Below, in pieces: positions 28,026 to 40,136 of a DNA stretch of 47,244 nt. A model generated the notes under the pieces. That model ran no database searches, was not told the DNA's origin, and saw nothing but the letters and a program-made list of their open reading frames with translations. The DNA is from Methylococcaceae bacterium (GTDB lineage: Bacteria; Pseudomonadota; Gammaproteobacteria; Methylococcales; Methylococcaceae), in assembly GCA_902812445.1 (NCBI GenBank), contig CADDZF010000007.1:1-47244 (forward strand), written 5' to 3'. Numbering within the stretch: position 1 is the stretch's first letter; each line of letters opens with the position of its first letter. The position numbers and the translations under genes are program-made.

Positions 28026-28046
28026 TGCGAGCGATTTTTGCTCGCA
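28026..28046 (+). promoter_or_regulatory. Stem-loop in the rpsA leader
   Basis: TGCGAGC (28026-28032) and GCTCGCA (28040-28046) form a perfect 7-bp stem with a 7-nt loop in the 109-nt gap between cmk and rpsA. No T-run follows, so it is not an intrinsic terminator. In E. coli, S1 represses its own mRNA through structured leader hairpins; this stem could play that part, which is inference from position. Confidence 0.35.
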
Positions 28047-28111
28047 GCGATTGTAAAATTTAACATTCATGGTGGGTCGGGAGGTAATCTTCTCCGACCA
28101 AAGAAGAACGT

Positions 28112-29788
28112 ATGATGAGCGAAAGCTTTGCAGAACTGTTTGAAGAAAGTTTGGCCAAATCGGAAATGCGTCCTGGAAGCATCGTCTCCGGTACGGTAGT
28201 CGATATCGGCAACGACGTCGTGGTCGTCAATGCGGGTCTGAAATCGGAAGGGGCTATTCCCAAATGGCAGTTTCTGAGCCCGGACGGGGAGCTTGAAGTG
28301 CAGGTCGGCGATCACGTCGAAGTCGCGCTGGATATGCTGGAAGATGGTCTCGGCGCTACCTTGCTGTCGCGCGACAAGGCGAAAAGGCAGAAAGTCTGGC
28401 AGGACTTGGAAAAGGCTTATGAGAACAATGAGAACGTCGTTGGCCGTATCACCGGCAAGGTGCGCGGCGGATTCACGGTGGCAATAGGCGCACTCCGCGC
28501 GTTTCTGCCGGGTTCACTAGTCGATGTGCGACCGGTGCGAGATACCTCTTTCCTGGAAGGCAAGGATATCGAATTCAAGGTCATCAAAATCGATCAAAAG
28601 CGCAATAATGTCGTCTTGTCCAGGCGTGCCATCGTCGAAAGCGAATACAGCGCCGAAAAAGAGTCTTTGTTAGAGAGTCTCCAAGAGGGCGCCGTTATTG
28701 CTGGCGTGGTGAAGAATCTGACGGATTATGGCGCCTTTATCGATTTAGGCGGCATCGATGGTTTGTTGCACATTACCGATATGGCCTGGAAGCGCGTTCG
28801 CCATCCATCTGAAGTCGTTCACATCGGTCAGGACATCAAAGTCAAGGTGCTCAAATACGATCGGGAGAAAAATCGCGTTTCGCTGGGCCTCAAACAACTC
28901 GGCGAGGACCCCTGGTTGAATATCTCACGGCGTTATCCGGCCGGCACCCGCTTGTTCGGCAAAGTCAGTAATTTGACCGACTATGGTTGCTTTGTGGAGC
29001 TCGAGGAAGGCGTCGAAGGCTTGGTGCATGTCTCTGAGATGGATTGGACCAACAAGAACGTCAACCCCGCCAAGATCGTTCAGCTAGGCGATGAGGTTGA
29101 AGTCATGGTGCTAGATATCGACGAGGAGCGTCGCCGGATTTCACTCGGCATGAAACAGTGCAGGCCGAATCCTTGGGAAGAGTTTGCCGCGACGTACAAG
29201 AAAGGGGATAAGGTCAAAGGTCACATCAAATCGATCACCGATTTTGGCATTTTCATCGGGCTCGAAGGCAATATCGACGGTCTCGTCCACCTTTCGGATA
29301 TCTCTTGGACGGTACCCGGGGAAGAAGCGATTCGCCGTTATAAGAAAGGCGATGAAGTCGAAAGCGTTATTCTGGCGATCGATTCGGAGCGCGAGCGCAT
29401 ATCGCTGGGTATCAAACAACTGGAACAAGATCCGTTTCAAAATTATCTTGCAACGCACGAGAAAGGCGCGGTCGTTAACGGTGTCGTCAAAGAGGTTGAC
29501 GCCAAGGGTGCGGTGATCGCGCTAGCAGATAGCGTTGATGGCTATTTGCGGGCATCCGAAATTCAGCGCGATCGACTCGAAGACGCGCGTGCGCAGCTTA
29601 GTGTGGGCGATCAGATTGAGGCTAAGTTCATTGGCGTCGACAAGAAGAACAAGACCATTTTGCTGTCGATCAAGGCCAAAGATCAGGAAGAAGAAGCTAG
29701 CGCGATCAAAGATTATTCACAGCAAGTAACTGGGGGGACGCCTACCCTGGGTGATATATTCAAAGAACAGATGGAAGATAAAGGCTAA
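28112..29788 (+). CDS. rpsA: 30S ribosomal protein S1
   Basis: A 558-residue S1 protein with six S1 RNA-binding domains. Domains 1-2 bind the ribosome and domains 3-6 hold mRNA ('[27 protein letters not shown]', '[27 protein letters not shown]' and '[27 protein letters not shown]' are successive repeats). The N-terminus '[14 protein letters not shown]' matches gammaproteobacterial S1. Two ATG codons are adjacent (28112 and 28115); either could be used, and an AAGAAG stretch lies just upstream. Followed by ihfB after about 70 nt, as in E. coli. Confidence 0.97.
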   Translation: MMSESFAELFEESLAKSEMRPGSIVSGTVVDIGNDVVVVNAGLKSEGAIPKWQFLSPDGELEVQVGDHVEVALDMLEDGLGATLLSRDKAKRQKVWQDLEKAYENNENVVGRITGKVRGGFTVAIGALRAFLPGSLVDVRPVRDTSFLEGKDIEFKVIKIDQKRNNVVLSRRAIVESEYSAEKESLLESLQEGAVIAGVVKNLTDYGAFIDLGGIDGLLHITDMAWKRVRHPSEVVHIGQDIKVKVLKYDREKNRVSLGLKQLGEDPWLNISRRYPAGTRLFGKVSNLTDYGCFVELEEGVEGLVHVSEMDWTNKNVNPAKIVQLGDEVEVMVLDIDEERRRISLGMKQCRPNPWEEFAATYKKGDKVKGHIKSITDFGIFIGLEGNIDGLVHLSDISWTVPGEEAIRRYKKGDEVESVILAIDSERERISLGIKQLEQDPFQNYLATHEKGAVVNGVVKEVDAKGAVIALADSVDGYLRASEIQRDRLEDARAQLSVGDQIEAKFIGVDKKNKTILLSIKAKDQEEEASAIKDYSQQVTGGTPTLGDIFKEQMEDKG

Positions 29789-29856
29789 GGTAAACAAGGG
29801 GGTGTACGCTTTTATATGGCCTTTGGTATATACCTTTTGGTATTTGGAAATTGACG

Positions 29857-30186
29857 GTGACTAGATCAGAATTAATCGAGTTGCTAGCCAAGAGGAACAG
29901 CCATCTTGCCTACAGAGATATCGAGATGGCGGTAAAATACATGATCGAGCATATGAGCGAAGCGCTTGCAACAGGGGATAGAATCGAAGTCCGCGGTTTC
30001 GGGAGCTTTTCCTTGCATTACAGGCCACCGCGTGTAGGGCGCAATCCGAAAACCGGAGATTCGGTTAACCTCGTCTCCAAGTTCGTTCCTCATTTTAAAC
30101 CGGGAAAAGAACTCCGGGACAGGGTGAATAATGCTGTGGATAAGCGAAGCGCTAACAGCACGTATAGCGGTGAACATTCGAACTGA
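29857..30186 (+). CDS. ihfB: Integration host factor subunit beta
   Basis: A 109-residue DNA-bending protein of the HU/IHF family, acting as a heterodimer with IhfA. It begins with '[13 protein letters not shown]' and carries '[23 protein letters not shown]', whose Pro inserts between base pairs, and '[14 protein letters not shown]'. A short Ser-rich tail of about 15 residues follows the normal end. The GTG at 29857 with GGAAA 6 nt upstream gives the family start; the TTG at 29851 would add two residues. The 60-nt gap before it is AT-rich and contains a perfect palindrome GGTATATACC (29825-29834) and a doubled TTTGGTAT. Confidence 0.95.
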   Translation: MTRSELIELLAKRNSHLAYRDIEMAVKYMIEHMSEALATGDRIEVRGFGSFSLHYRPPRVGRNPKTGDSVNLVSKFVPHFKPGKELRDRVNNAVDKRSANSTYSGEHSN

Positions 30187-30432
30187 ATGGGGGCGCAACT
30201 CATCAACTCGTGATCCATCGGCCAAATCGAGCGCCCTTGTCGAGAACATTGAGCCGACACTTGACCAGGTCGCGACCGGAGGTGGCTACGGTATTTGCAT
30301 GAGGACGCTTCCTTCAAAGCTCGGCCATGCAAAACCTAACAAGATAGCGCGTTCCACGCTTCAATAAACTGCTTTCATCGGACTACAAGAACGCCGTAAC
30401 GTGCAAATCCCACCGTTTGCTAAGTTCGCTTA
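30187..30432. other. ihfB-lapB gap lacking lapA
   Basis: The 246-nt spacer where lapA is usually encoded. The only frame (78 residues, from 30131) overlaps ihfB, lacks the two transmembrane helices of LapA and has no homology signal, so I treat the gap as non-coding. Confidence 0.5.
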
Positions 30433-31587
30433 ATGTTGGAAATATTGGCGCTCCTGTTGCCAGTAGCCGCTGCATCCGGGTGGTACGCCGCCCGAAAGCA
30501 TTATATCCAAAAACACCCTATCGATCAGCCCAAAAGCCATCGACAAGCCGTCCATCAAGGCCTGAACTACCTTCTAAGCGAAAAATCGGACGAGGCGCTC
30601 GAGGCACTCAGCAATTTGCTGATTACGGATTGTGAGACCATCGAGACTCATATTGCGCTCGGTAATTTATTCAGGACCCGGGGCGAAGTAAAGAAAGCCA
30701 TCGATGTTCATCAAAATCTCATTAAACAAACGGCGCTGAGCGAGAGCCAGCGCGCCAGCGTGCTGTTCGAAGTAGGAATGGATTATATGTCCGCCGGTCT
30801 ATTTGATAGGGCGGAAAACATTTTTAAGGATTTGACGCAGCGGAATTCACATCATCAATCCGCCCTCGAACAGCTATTACAGCTTTATCAGCAGGAAAAA
30901 AATTGGCATGGGGCGATTGAGTGTACTGCCGCGTTAAAACGGATAAACCGGGTTCCACGCGGAGAAACTACTGCACAGTTTCATTGCGAGCTGGCTTGGG
31001 AAGCGATGCAGGCGGAGCGCCCTCGAGAAGCTGTCGATTACGTGAAACAGGCCCTTAAGGAAGATCCGAAATGCGTCCGGGCTACATTGTTGCAGGCTCA
31101 GATTGAATTGCGCGATAGCCGCTTCCAGGCCGCCTTTCACACCCTAAAGCGTGTTGAATCCCAAGACCCCGCCTACCTAACCGAGATCATGCAACCCTTA
31201 CTGGAATGTAACAGACATCTGGAAGACATCGATGCATTGATCGCTTATCTGGAATATTTACATCGCCACTATCAAGTCAATAACGTTTCCCTCTATCTAT
31301 CCAATTTGATCAATCACAAAAGAGGCATCAATGCGGCCATACAGTTTATGCTCGAGCTAGTGCGCGACAATCCTAACCTGATGGCGTTGAGCAATTTGCT
31401 TAATCTGTTGATCACACGAGCGGAAGGAGAAGATCGATTTATTCTGATCAGGTTGAATGAATCGCTGAGCCAAATGTTGGCAGGCAGGTTGGACTATCAA
31501 TGCTCGCAGTGTGGTTTTGCGTGCTCCGAGATGCACTGGCGTTGTCCCTCTTGCCTGTATTGGCAATCTGTCAAACCTGTCCGCTAG
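30433..31587 (+). CDS. lapB: LPS assembly protein B (LapB/YciM)
   Basis: A 384-residue inner-membrane TPR protein that regulates LpxC turnover with FtsH and links to LPS transport. It has an N-terminal membrane helix (residues 2-20), a series of TPR helices (about 40-340), and a C-terminal rubredoxin-like metal site CSQCGF...CPSCLYW. It lies 246 nt after ihfB. In most gammaproteobacteria the small lapA gene occupies that gap and is coupled to lapB; here no LapA-like frame is visible. The ribosome site before the ATG is weak. Confidence 0.93.
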   Translation: MLEILALLLPVAAASGWYAARKHYIQKHPIDQPKSHRQAVHQGLNYLLSEKSDEALEALSNLLITDCETIETHIALGNLFRTRGEVKKAIDVHQNLIKQTALSESQRASVLFEVGMDYMSAGLFDRAENIFKDLTQRNSHHQSALEQLLQLYQQEKNWHGAIECTAALKRINRVPRGETTAQFHCELAWEAMQAERPREAVDYVKQALKEDPKCVRATLLQAQIELRDSRFQAAFHTLKRVESQDPAYLTEIMQPLLECNRHLEDIDALIAYLEYLHRHYQVNNVSLYLSNLINHKRGINAAIQFMLELVRDNPNLMALSNLLNLLITRAEGEDRFILIRLNESLSQMLAGRLDYQCSQCGFACSEMHWRCPSCLYWQSVKPVR

Positions 31588-31892
31588 TGACCTACGCTCG
31601 AGACGGCCATAGTATAGATTTTACCTAAGTCTCCAGCTCCACCCCGGTAAGCCGTTCATTCAAGCCGTCTGTCACCCGTAAAGGTGACAATACCTACGCC
31701 TCCTGTCTCGATACGTAGTGATCCTCCAGTTGTAATTTTCAAGGGGCAAAATGCGACTTGCGTGAGGTGCGATTTCGCTATCGAACGCCCGGTTTTCCGG
31801 TTAGCGTTTCTATAACTCGGCGGGCAGCGCTCGTCTGGGATTCAGCCAGCCGACCATTGATTGCTTTTGACTTACAGTGAAGGAGTCCTCTG
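31588..31892. other. Intergenic region with small inverted repeat between lapB and the nuclease gene
   Basis: About 305 nt with no supported gene. A perfect inverted repeat TGTCACC (31670-31676) / GGTGACA (31683-31689) with a 6-nt loop lies about 83 nt after lapB. No T-run follows, so it could be an operator or a weak hairpin. pyrF, the frequent follower of lapB, is absent. Confidence 0.35.
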
Positions 31893-32783
31893 ATGGGAAC
31901 ACGGATCAATCAGCTTCCGATCGTCAAAGTTATTGATGGCGATACGGTTAAAGTGCGCATCGACACTAAAGATGAGTCTCTGCGCCTTGCCTGTGTAGAT
32001 ACCGAGGAAAGCCAGCCAGGCGGCTCAAAACCGGTTACCAAAGCTGGCAAGGCCGCATCCGAAATGGCGAAAGCGTATTTCAAGACGCGGGATGGCAGTC
32101 TGGCGCACGTGGATATCGAGTTCGATACTGAGGATCCGGTCGAGGTCTGTCTGGTCAAACATCGCGATAACTATGGGCGGCTCCTGTGCTATGTCCATAA
32201 GGGAAAGGAAAATTATAACGTGAAGCTGGTACAGGAGGGTTGGAGCCCGTATTTTGTGAAATACGGTCGTTCGCGCATCTATCACGAATCGCTACTCCGT
32301 GCGGAAGCAGAGGCGCAGGCATGGGAGCGGCCGATCTGGGATCCTGGCTTCGACGCCGGCGGCCCTGCTCGCGATTATCGGGCATTGCTGCCTTGGTGGG
32401 GATTACGGGACTCGATCGTGCAAGATTTCCGTTTGGCCGATTCTGCCAATGTGCTGTCAGTGCGGCTCGATTATCAGAGGCTTCAAGCCGCCGCGAAGCA
32501 AAATGAGTCGGTAACGGTATTCTCCGATATTCAACAAGGCATCAAACCAAGACCGGGCGATGGAGCGCTAATCTACGCGGGTTCACCGGGTCAGCCGTTC
32601 AACTTGTGGATTCCTCGTGCCCGGGATGAAGACAGGATTCCGCTGGTACGGCTAATCAAAACGCGCTACGCCATCGAGGGCGGCCGCAACTACGTCTATG
32701 TCAGCGGCCACGCCGAAACGTTCAAGGACATTCCGCAAATCGTCCTGACCGAACTCGGTCAACTTTCCGATTTGCCGCCATAA
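31893..32783 (+). CDS. Staphylococcal-nuclease-like (TNase) protein without signal peptide
   Basis: A 296-residue protein whose first ~150 residues form an SNase domain. All catalytic positions can be matched to staphylococcal nuclease: Asp17 in 'VIDGDTVKV', Arg31, Asp36 and Glu39 in 'LRLACVDTEES', and Arg96 in 'DNYGRLLCYV'. It therefore probably cuts DNA and/or RNA with calcium. Unlike secreted nucleases there is no signal peptide, so a cytoplasmic location or non-classical export is implied. Residues ~165-296 form a second domain I do not recognise. A strong AAGGAG box precedes the ATG. It stands alone between lapB and repeat copy B. Confidence 0.85.
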   Translation: MGTRINQLPIVKVIDGDTVKVRIDTKDESLRLACVDTEESQPGGSKPVTKAGKAASEMAKAYFKTRDGSLAHVDIEFDTEDPVEVCLVKHRDNYGRLLCYVHKGKENYNVKLVQEGWSPYFVKYGRSRIYHESLLRAEAEAQAWERPIWDPGFDAGGPARDYRALLPWWGLRDSIVQDFRLADSANVLSVRLDYQRLQAAAKQNESVTVFSDIQQGIKPRPGDGALIYAGSPGQPFNLWIPRARDEDRIPLVRLIKTRYAIEGGRNYVYVSGHAETFKDIPQIVLTELGQLSDLPP

Positions 32784-32794
32784 AACCGCCCCAT

Positions 32795-32950
32795 TACCTT
32801 ACTATTATTCCGGCCCGAAAATACCCCCCTGGTATTTCGGGCCATCGCCAAGGCCGGTACACGCCCAGCCTTGGCTCACACGGCTTGGCGCCTCGCTTTC
32901 GGCTCTCGGACCCTTTATTAACCCGGCCTAATTAAGGGCCGGATTAATAA
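32795..32950. repeat. 156-nt structured repeat, copy B (MITE/REP-like)
   Basis: Second copy of the element at 1882-2037, same orientation and same length. The 3' terminal repeat (GGGCCGGATTAATAA, 32936-32950) is identical, and the 5' one (32802-32816) differs by one base. The three shared stem-loops are kept: in stem 1 only the loop differs (TTCC to CCCC), in stem 3 two loop bases differ, and stem 2 loses one closing pair (CGGCC to CAGCC). The fourth stem of copy A is destroyed by two changes. It begins 12 nt after the nuclease stop. Confidence 0.9.
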
Positions 32951-32967
32951 AGACGGTTCAGCGATCC

Positions 32968-33257
32968 CTATCTCTTGATTGCCATGGCTAGCCATGAATC
33001 GGCGGGTCGAAGAAGCATGCCTGAGTATGTCCGGTCGATCGCCACCTTGTCCTTGAGCCGATAGATTTTCGATTTTTCAAGCCCTGCTTTCGCTCTGAGC
33101 GCCAAATCGAGCGAGATTTTCTCAGGGATGTATGGCTGAGGCAGGTTGACCGCAACCCCCCCTTGCTTTGCCGGCCACATTACCCAAAAATGGTCTTGTG
33201 GTGTCAGTAACAGCTTGTCTAAATAAAGAAATCGATCGATCGTAGCTCTGTTGACAG
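32968..33257 (-). pseudogene. Unrecognised open frame, possible gene remnant
   Basis: The C-terminal ~90 residues of a longer minus-strand frame (open to 33492) have protein-like composition ('LDKLLLTPQDHFWVMWP', 'NLPQPYIPEKISLDLALRAK') but match no family I know. The upstream half of that frame runs out of frame over a transposase-like tail, and its start would leave only 5 nt before smc, so I do not believe the full 174-residue version. It may be the 3' end of a gene broken by an insertion sequence, or chance. Confidence 0.25.
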
Positions 33258-33422
33258 TTACCGAGCCCAAACGAGGGCGGTGACAAACTGAAGAAACCCC
33301 GTGCAAGTGCGGGCACTTTGCTCGAAGCGGGAAACCACCGGCCGATAGCCTTGAGCTTGCGCGAGCAGCGCTTGAAGACACAATTCCTGTCGCCGCTCCG
33401 AAAAGCCGCGAAGTTCCCCTTT
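33258..33422 (-). mobile_element. Remnant of a transposase 3' end (IS5-like)
   Basis: On the minus strand, in the frame ending at the TAA at 33258-33260, about 54 codons read '...QALLAQAQGYRPVVSRFE', then 'QSARTCTGFLQFVTALVWAR' and stop. This matches the C-terminal pattern of IS5-type DDE transposases (RR-V-RxE...GFLxxACAxIxxR). The frame is closed upstream by a TGA at 33423-33425, and no catalytic part or complete terminal repeats are seen, so only a decayed fragment remains. Identification rests on pattern recognition of a short segment. Confidence 0.45.
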
Positions 33423-33497
33423 TCACCGCATAATGTCGACAGAACCAAGTCATCCTGCACGAATAAGCATACGACTTAGCCAGTATCTCCACCCCTC

Positions 33498-36400
33498 ATG
33501 CGACTAGACAGAATCAAACTCGCGGGTTTCAAGTCTTTTGTAGATCCCACCACTTTGATGCTCAAGAGCAATCGGGTAGGCATCGTCGGTCCGAACGGCT
33601 GTGGCAAATCCAATATTATCGATGCCGTGCGTTGGGTGATGGGCGAGAGTTCGGCCAAACATTTGCGCGGCGAGACGATGGCGGACGTCATTTTCAATGG
33701 TTCATCTTCGCGCAAGCCGGTCGGTATGGCGTCGGTCGAATTGATTTTTGATAACAGCGGGGCCCCAACGCCGAGCCCCTATGCGAGTTACCAGGAAATC
33801 TCGATCAAGCGGCAGGTTTCACGGGACGGGCAGTCGGTCTATTTGCTCAATGGCTCCCGCTGTCGCCGCAAGGATATTATCGACATTTTTCTGGGCACGG
33901 GCCTCGGTGCGCGCAGTTACGCCATCATCGAACAGGGCACGATATCCCGCCTCATCGAAGCCAGGCCGGACGAGTTGAGGGAAGTCATCGAGGAAGCGGC
34001 CGGTATTTCCAAATACAAGGAGAGGCGACACGAAGCCGAAATTCGCATGCGGCATACGCGAGAAAATCTCGACCGGCTGCAGGACTTGCGCGATGAAGTG
34101 GCGAAACGACTCGACCAGCTCCAGAGGCAGGCGCAAAAAGCAGAACAATACGCGGAGCTGAAACAGCAACAACGGCGCCTGAGGCAGGAAGTCCTGGCGC
34201 TGCGCTGGCGGAACTACAATCTCCTTTACCAGCGAGATCAGGCTGATATAGCCGAGATCGAGCAGGCGCTCGATGCCTTAGCGGCAGAACAACAGCGCTG
34301 CGATGAGTCTTTGCATGAGGCCACAGAGCAACAGCAAGCCCTGCAGCGAACACTGAATACGCAGCAAGGGCGGTTTTATGCATTGAGCGGGGATATCAGC
34401 CGTCTCGATCACACCATCAAACATGCCCAGAAGCTGAGCGAGGAGAAGCATCGGGAACTGGAGCGTCTAGCAGCGGAAAATAAGCGATTACTGTCCGATC
34501 ACCAGCAGGATAAGCAGCAGGTGGAAACCATTCGGCAGGAATTGACGGCGGCCGATGCCGACTATCGGCAGGCGCAGGCGAAGGAAAGTCGTCTGCTACA
34601 AAGCAGGATAGATGCAGAGCGATCCGCTGCACTCTGGCGTGAGAGCTGGGATCAATTGAAAAATAAACTGGCCGGGTTCACGCAACAGGCCGAAGTGCAG
34701 CGCGCGCGCATACGCCAGCTTGAAGATCAAATTCGTCAATCCAACACAAGGCACGAGCGGCTCATAGCCGAGCAGCACGAGTTGGAGAAACGCTTGACGA
34801 ATGAGACGACACATGAACTTACCGAAGCGGTGGCTGAGCTAACAGCGACCCGCAACGCGCTCCAGGTCGAACTGAAAGCGCTCAGCCAGGCCATCGCCGA
34901 GCACACCGCTCGGTTAAGCAAATATCGGCTGCAATTGAACCGAATCCGCCACGAATGGCACCCCTTGCGAGGAAGAATCGCGTCACTCGAAGTGTTGCAG
35001 TGTCACGCGATGGGCAAGGATAAAACCAGGTTGACCACATGGCTGGACGCTCTGAAGTTGGGAGACGTACGCCGCTTGGCTGAATATTTGGCTGTCTGCC
35101 CGGGCTGGGAAACGGCGACCGAAAACGTGCTTAATGTTCATTTGCAGGCAGTTTGTCTGGAGGACGCCGGTCAGGTCGTGCCCCACTTGACCGATCTTCC
35201 GGAAGAGACGGTCGCTTTTTTTGAAATGCGGCCGTGCTCGCGATCTGATGAAACGACCGTCGAAGCCAAAAAGCTGATCGACCACATTCAATCGCCCTGC
35301 AACCTACAAGCTTTGCTGTCCGGCGTATACTGCGCGAACGATGTGCCCAGCGCCAGAGCGCTCTGCGCCCGTCTTAAGGAAGGTGAATCGGTCGTCACGC
35401 CCGATGGCACTTGGCTCGGACCCGGCTGGATCGTGTGTAACAAAAAGGCTGACGGCAAGGCGGGCATCCTCCAGCGCGAGCGTGAATTGCGCGACTTGAA
35501 AGTGCATGAGCGAACGCTTGAGGCGGAGTGCGGAGTGTTGGAACAGCAATCGTGCGCCGCCGAGCAAACGCTGAAGTCAGCGGAAATCCGGCGGGAAGAA
35601 CTGCAGCGAAGGGACCGTCAGATCGGCAGCGAACTCGCACGCGAAAAAACCACGCTCGGCGTCGCGTTGGTGCGGCGCGAACAGACGGAAAAACGCCTGG
35701 TCCAGCTCGATAGCGAACTTAAGGACAGCCTGGCAACCCGATCGCTCAACGCCGAACAACGAGCTGAAGCAGAGAGGCTGCTGCTGCAGGCGGATCGCTC
35801 GATCGCGCAGCTCGCGCAGGAAGAGCTCGCTTTGAGCGAACGCCAGCGAGCCGTAGACGCGCGGTTGCAACAGGCCCGATCGGCTTACGAGGAGGCGCGT
35901 GCCGAGACGCACCGATTGAGCAGTTGCCTGGACACGCTGAAATCGTCCGAATCCTTTGCATTGAAGCAAATGGCCCGGGCCCAGCACCACTGCGAGGAGA
36001 CTGCCGAAAGGCTGATAGCGCTGGAAGGTCAGCTCGCCGAGACTGGATCGCTCGATCGGGAGGTGAGCGAACTTGAAAGGCTCATCAGCGAGCGATCCAC
36101 CGTCGAGCAGGCGCTATCAGACACGCGAAGTCAGTCGAGCGAAGCGGAGGCGGCGATTCGTGTGTGGACGGAACGGCGCATTAAATTGGAGCACGACCTT
36201 GACGAGCGTAAGCAACAACTCGCTCGGTTACGCCTACAGCAGCAGTCGACCGCGGTTCGCCAACAGACAGTCTGTGAACAATTGGAAGAGCTCCAGGCGA
36301 CGCCGGAGCAGATTTTGGCCGGTCTCGAGGAAGAGGCGGATGATCAGCGCTGGCAGGAAAGAATCAATCAAGTGGGCGAAAAGATTGCGAAGCTCGGCGC

Positions 36401-37013
36401 GATCAATTTGGTAGCGATAGAAGAATTCAAGAGCCAGACGGAACGCCTGCAGTTTCTCGATCAGCAGCACCAGGATTTGACTCAATCCATGGCGATGCTG
36501 GCGCAGGCGATACAGAAAATAGATGGAGAATGCAAGGCGCGGTTTAGGGAAACGTTCGACCGCATCAATGCCGGACTCAATACCATGTTCCCGAAGTTAT
36601 TCGGAGGTGGTGAGGCCTATCTGGAATTGGACGACCGCGATTTGCTCGAAACCGGCGTCAGCATCATGGCCCGGCCGCCCGGTAAGCGTAATGCCTCCAT
36701 CCACCTGTTGTCCGGGGGTGAGAAGGCATTGACCGCCGTGGCATTGGTTTTCGCGGTGTTCGAGCTCAATCCGGCGCCCTTCTGCCTGCTCGATGAAGTG
36801 GACGCGCCGCTCGATGATGCGAACGTCGGCCGCTTTAGCCAGTTGGTGAAAGATATGTCGGAAACGGTACAATTCCTTTTCGTTTCGCATAACAAGGCCA
36901 CTATGGAGATCGCCGAACACTTGACCGGCGTCACGATGAAAGAGCCGGGCGTGTCTCGCATCGTGGCAGTAGACATCGATGAAGCGGTAAAGCTGGCAGT
37001 AGTGCGAGGTTGA
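33498..37013 (+). CDS. smc: Chromosome segregation ATPase SMC
   Basis: A 1171-residue condensin subunit. The N-terminal ATPase half has Walker A 'GPNGCGKSNIIDAVRW' (about residues 32-47). Long Gln/Glu/Arg-rich coiled coils flank a hinge at roughly residues 500-640. The C-terminal half has the signature 'LLSGGEKALTAVALVFA' and Walker B 'FCLLDEVDAPLDD'. Many gammaproteobacteria use MukBEF instead; the presence of SMC places this organism among the lineages that keep the ancestral system. ScpA/ScpB are not in the window. The ATG at 33498 is the family start ('MRLDRIKLAGFKSFVDPT'). It is followed directly by zipA. Confidence 0.96.
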   Translation: MRLDRIKLAGFKSFVDPTTLMLKSNRVGIVGPNGCGKSNIIDAVRWVMGESSAKHLRGETMADVIFNGSSSRKPVGMASVELIFDNSGAPTPSPYASYQEISIKRQVSRDGQSVYLLNGSRCRRKDIIDIFLGTGLGARSYAIIEQGTISRLIEARPDELREVIEEAAGISKYKERRHEAEIRMRHTRENLDRLQDLRDEVAKRLDQLQRQAQKAEQYAELKQQQRRLRQEVLALRWRNYNLLYQRDQADIAEIEQALDALAAEQQRCDESLHEATEQQQALQRTLNTQQGRFYALSGDISRLDHTIKHAQKLSEEKHRELERLAAENKRLLSDHQQDKQQVETIRQELTAADADYRQAQAKESRLLQSRIDAERSAALWRESWDQLKNKLAGFTQQAEVQRARIRQLEDQIRQSNTRHERLIAEQHELEKRLTNETTHELTEAVAELTATRNALQVELKALSQAIAEHTARLSKYRLQLNRIRHEWHPLRGRIASLEVLQCHAMGKDKTRLTTWLDALKLGDVRRLAEYLAVCPGWETATENVLNVHLQAVCLEDAGQVVPHLTDLPEETVAFFEMRPCSRSDETTVEAKKLIDHIQSPCNLQALLSGVYCANDVPSARALCARLKEGESVVTPDGTWLGPGWIVCNKKADGKAGILQRERELRDLKVHERTLEAECGVLEQQSCAAEQTLKSAEIRREELQRRDRQIGSELAREKTTLGVALVRREQTEKRLVQLDSELKDSLATRSLNAEQRAEAERLLLQADRSIAQLAQEELALSERQRAVDARLQQARSAYEEARAETHRLSSCLDTLKSSESFALKQMARAQHHCEETAERLIALEGQLAETGSLDREVSELERLISERSTVEQALSDTRSQSSEAEAAIRVWTERRIKLEHDLDERKQQLARLRLQQQSTAVRQQTVCEQLEELQATPEQILAGLEEEADDQRWQERINQVGEKIAKLGAINLVAIEEFKSQTERLQFLDQQHQDLTQSMAMLAQAIQKIDGECKARFRETFDRINAGLNTMFPKLFGGGEAYLELDDRDLLETGVSIMARPPGKRNASIHLLSGGEKALTAVALVFAVFELNPAPFCLLDEVDAPLDDANVGRFSQLVKDMSETVQFLFVSHNKATMEIAEHLTGVTMKEPGVSRIVAVDIDEAVKLAVVRG

Positions 37014-37015
37014 CG

Positions 37016-39825
<2,810 letters not shown>

Positions 39826-40136
39826 ATCGTGGGCGGCACCGTCTATCGTCCCGTCTATCTGGCATTTGCTTCCCCATCGTTCGGTTGTTCGGCCCTGTGA
39901 TGAGGGTGTTTTGGGCCGCGGCGCCCATCGCTAGGGCGCTGCCCCACGGACGCGAAAATCGGGCGGGTCACGATTGCGCCTCGGGCTTTTAGCTGCTAGC
40001 ATGGAGCCAAAGCCAGCCCGTTGCTCGATCTTGCTAGATCGGATTCGGCTCCCCCGCTGACACGTTTTGCAACGTGTTACTCGCATTCGAGCTTGCTGAC
40101 TTAAGGCGCTCAAGCGTTATTACGGCTGGATGCGGG
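39826..40136. other. Intergenic region after ligA with a hairpin
   Basis: No supported gene. A perfect stem ACACGTT (40060-40066) / AACGTGT (40071-40077) with loop TTGC is present but not followed by a T-run, so it is at best a weak terminator. CGATC/GATCG flanking TTGCTA just upstream forms a second, short stem. Confidence 0.35.

Noticed and set aside
30131-30367. 78-residue frame in the ihfB-lapB gap, tested as lapA
   Set aside because: No membrane helices and it overlaps ihfB; not a LapA.
40060-40077. Perfect 7-bp hairpin as an intrinsic terminator of ligA
   Set aside because: No following T-run and over 230 nt from the ligA stop; kept only as a note on the intergenic entry.
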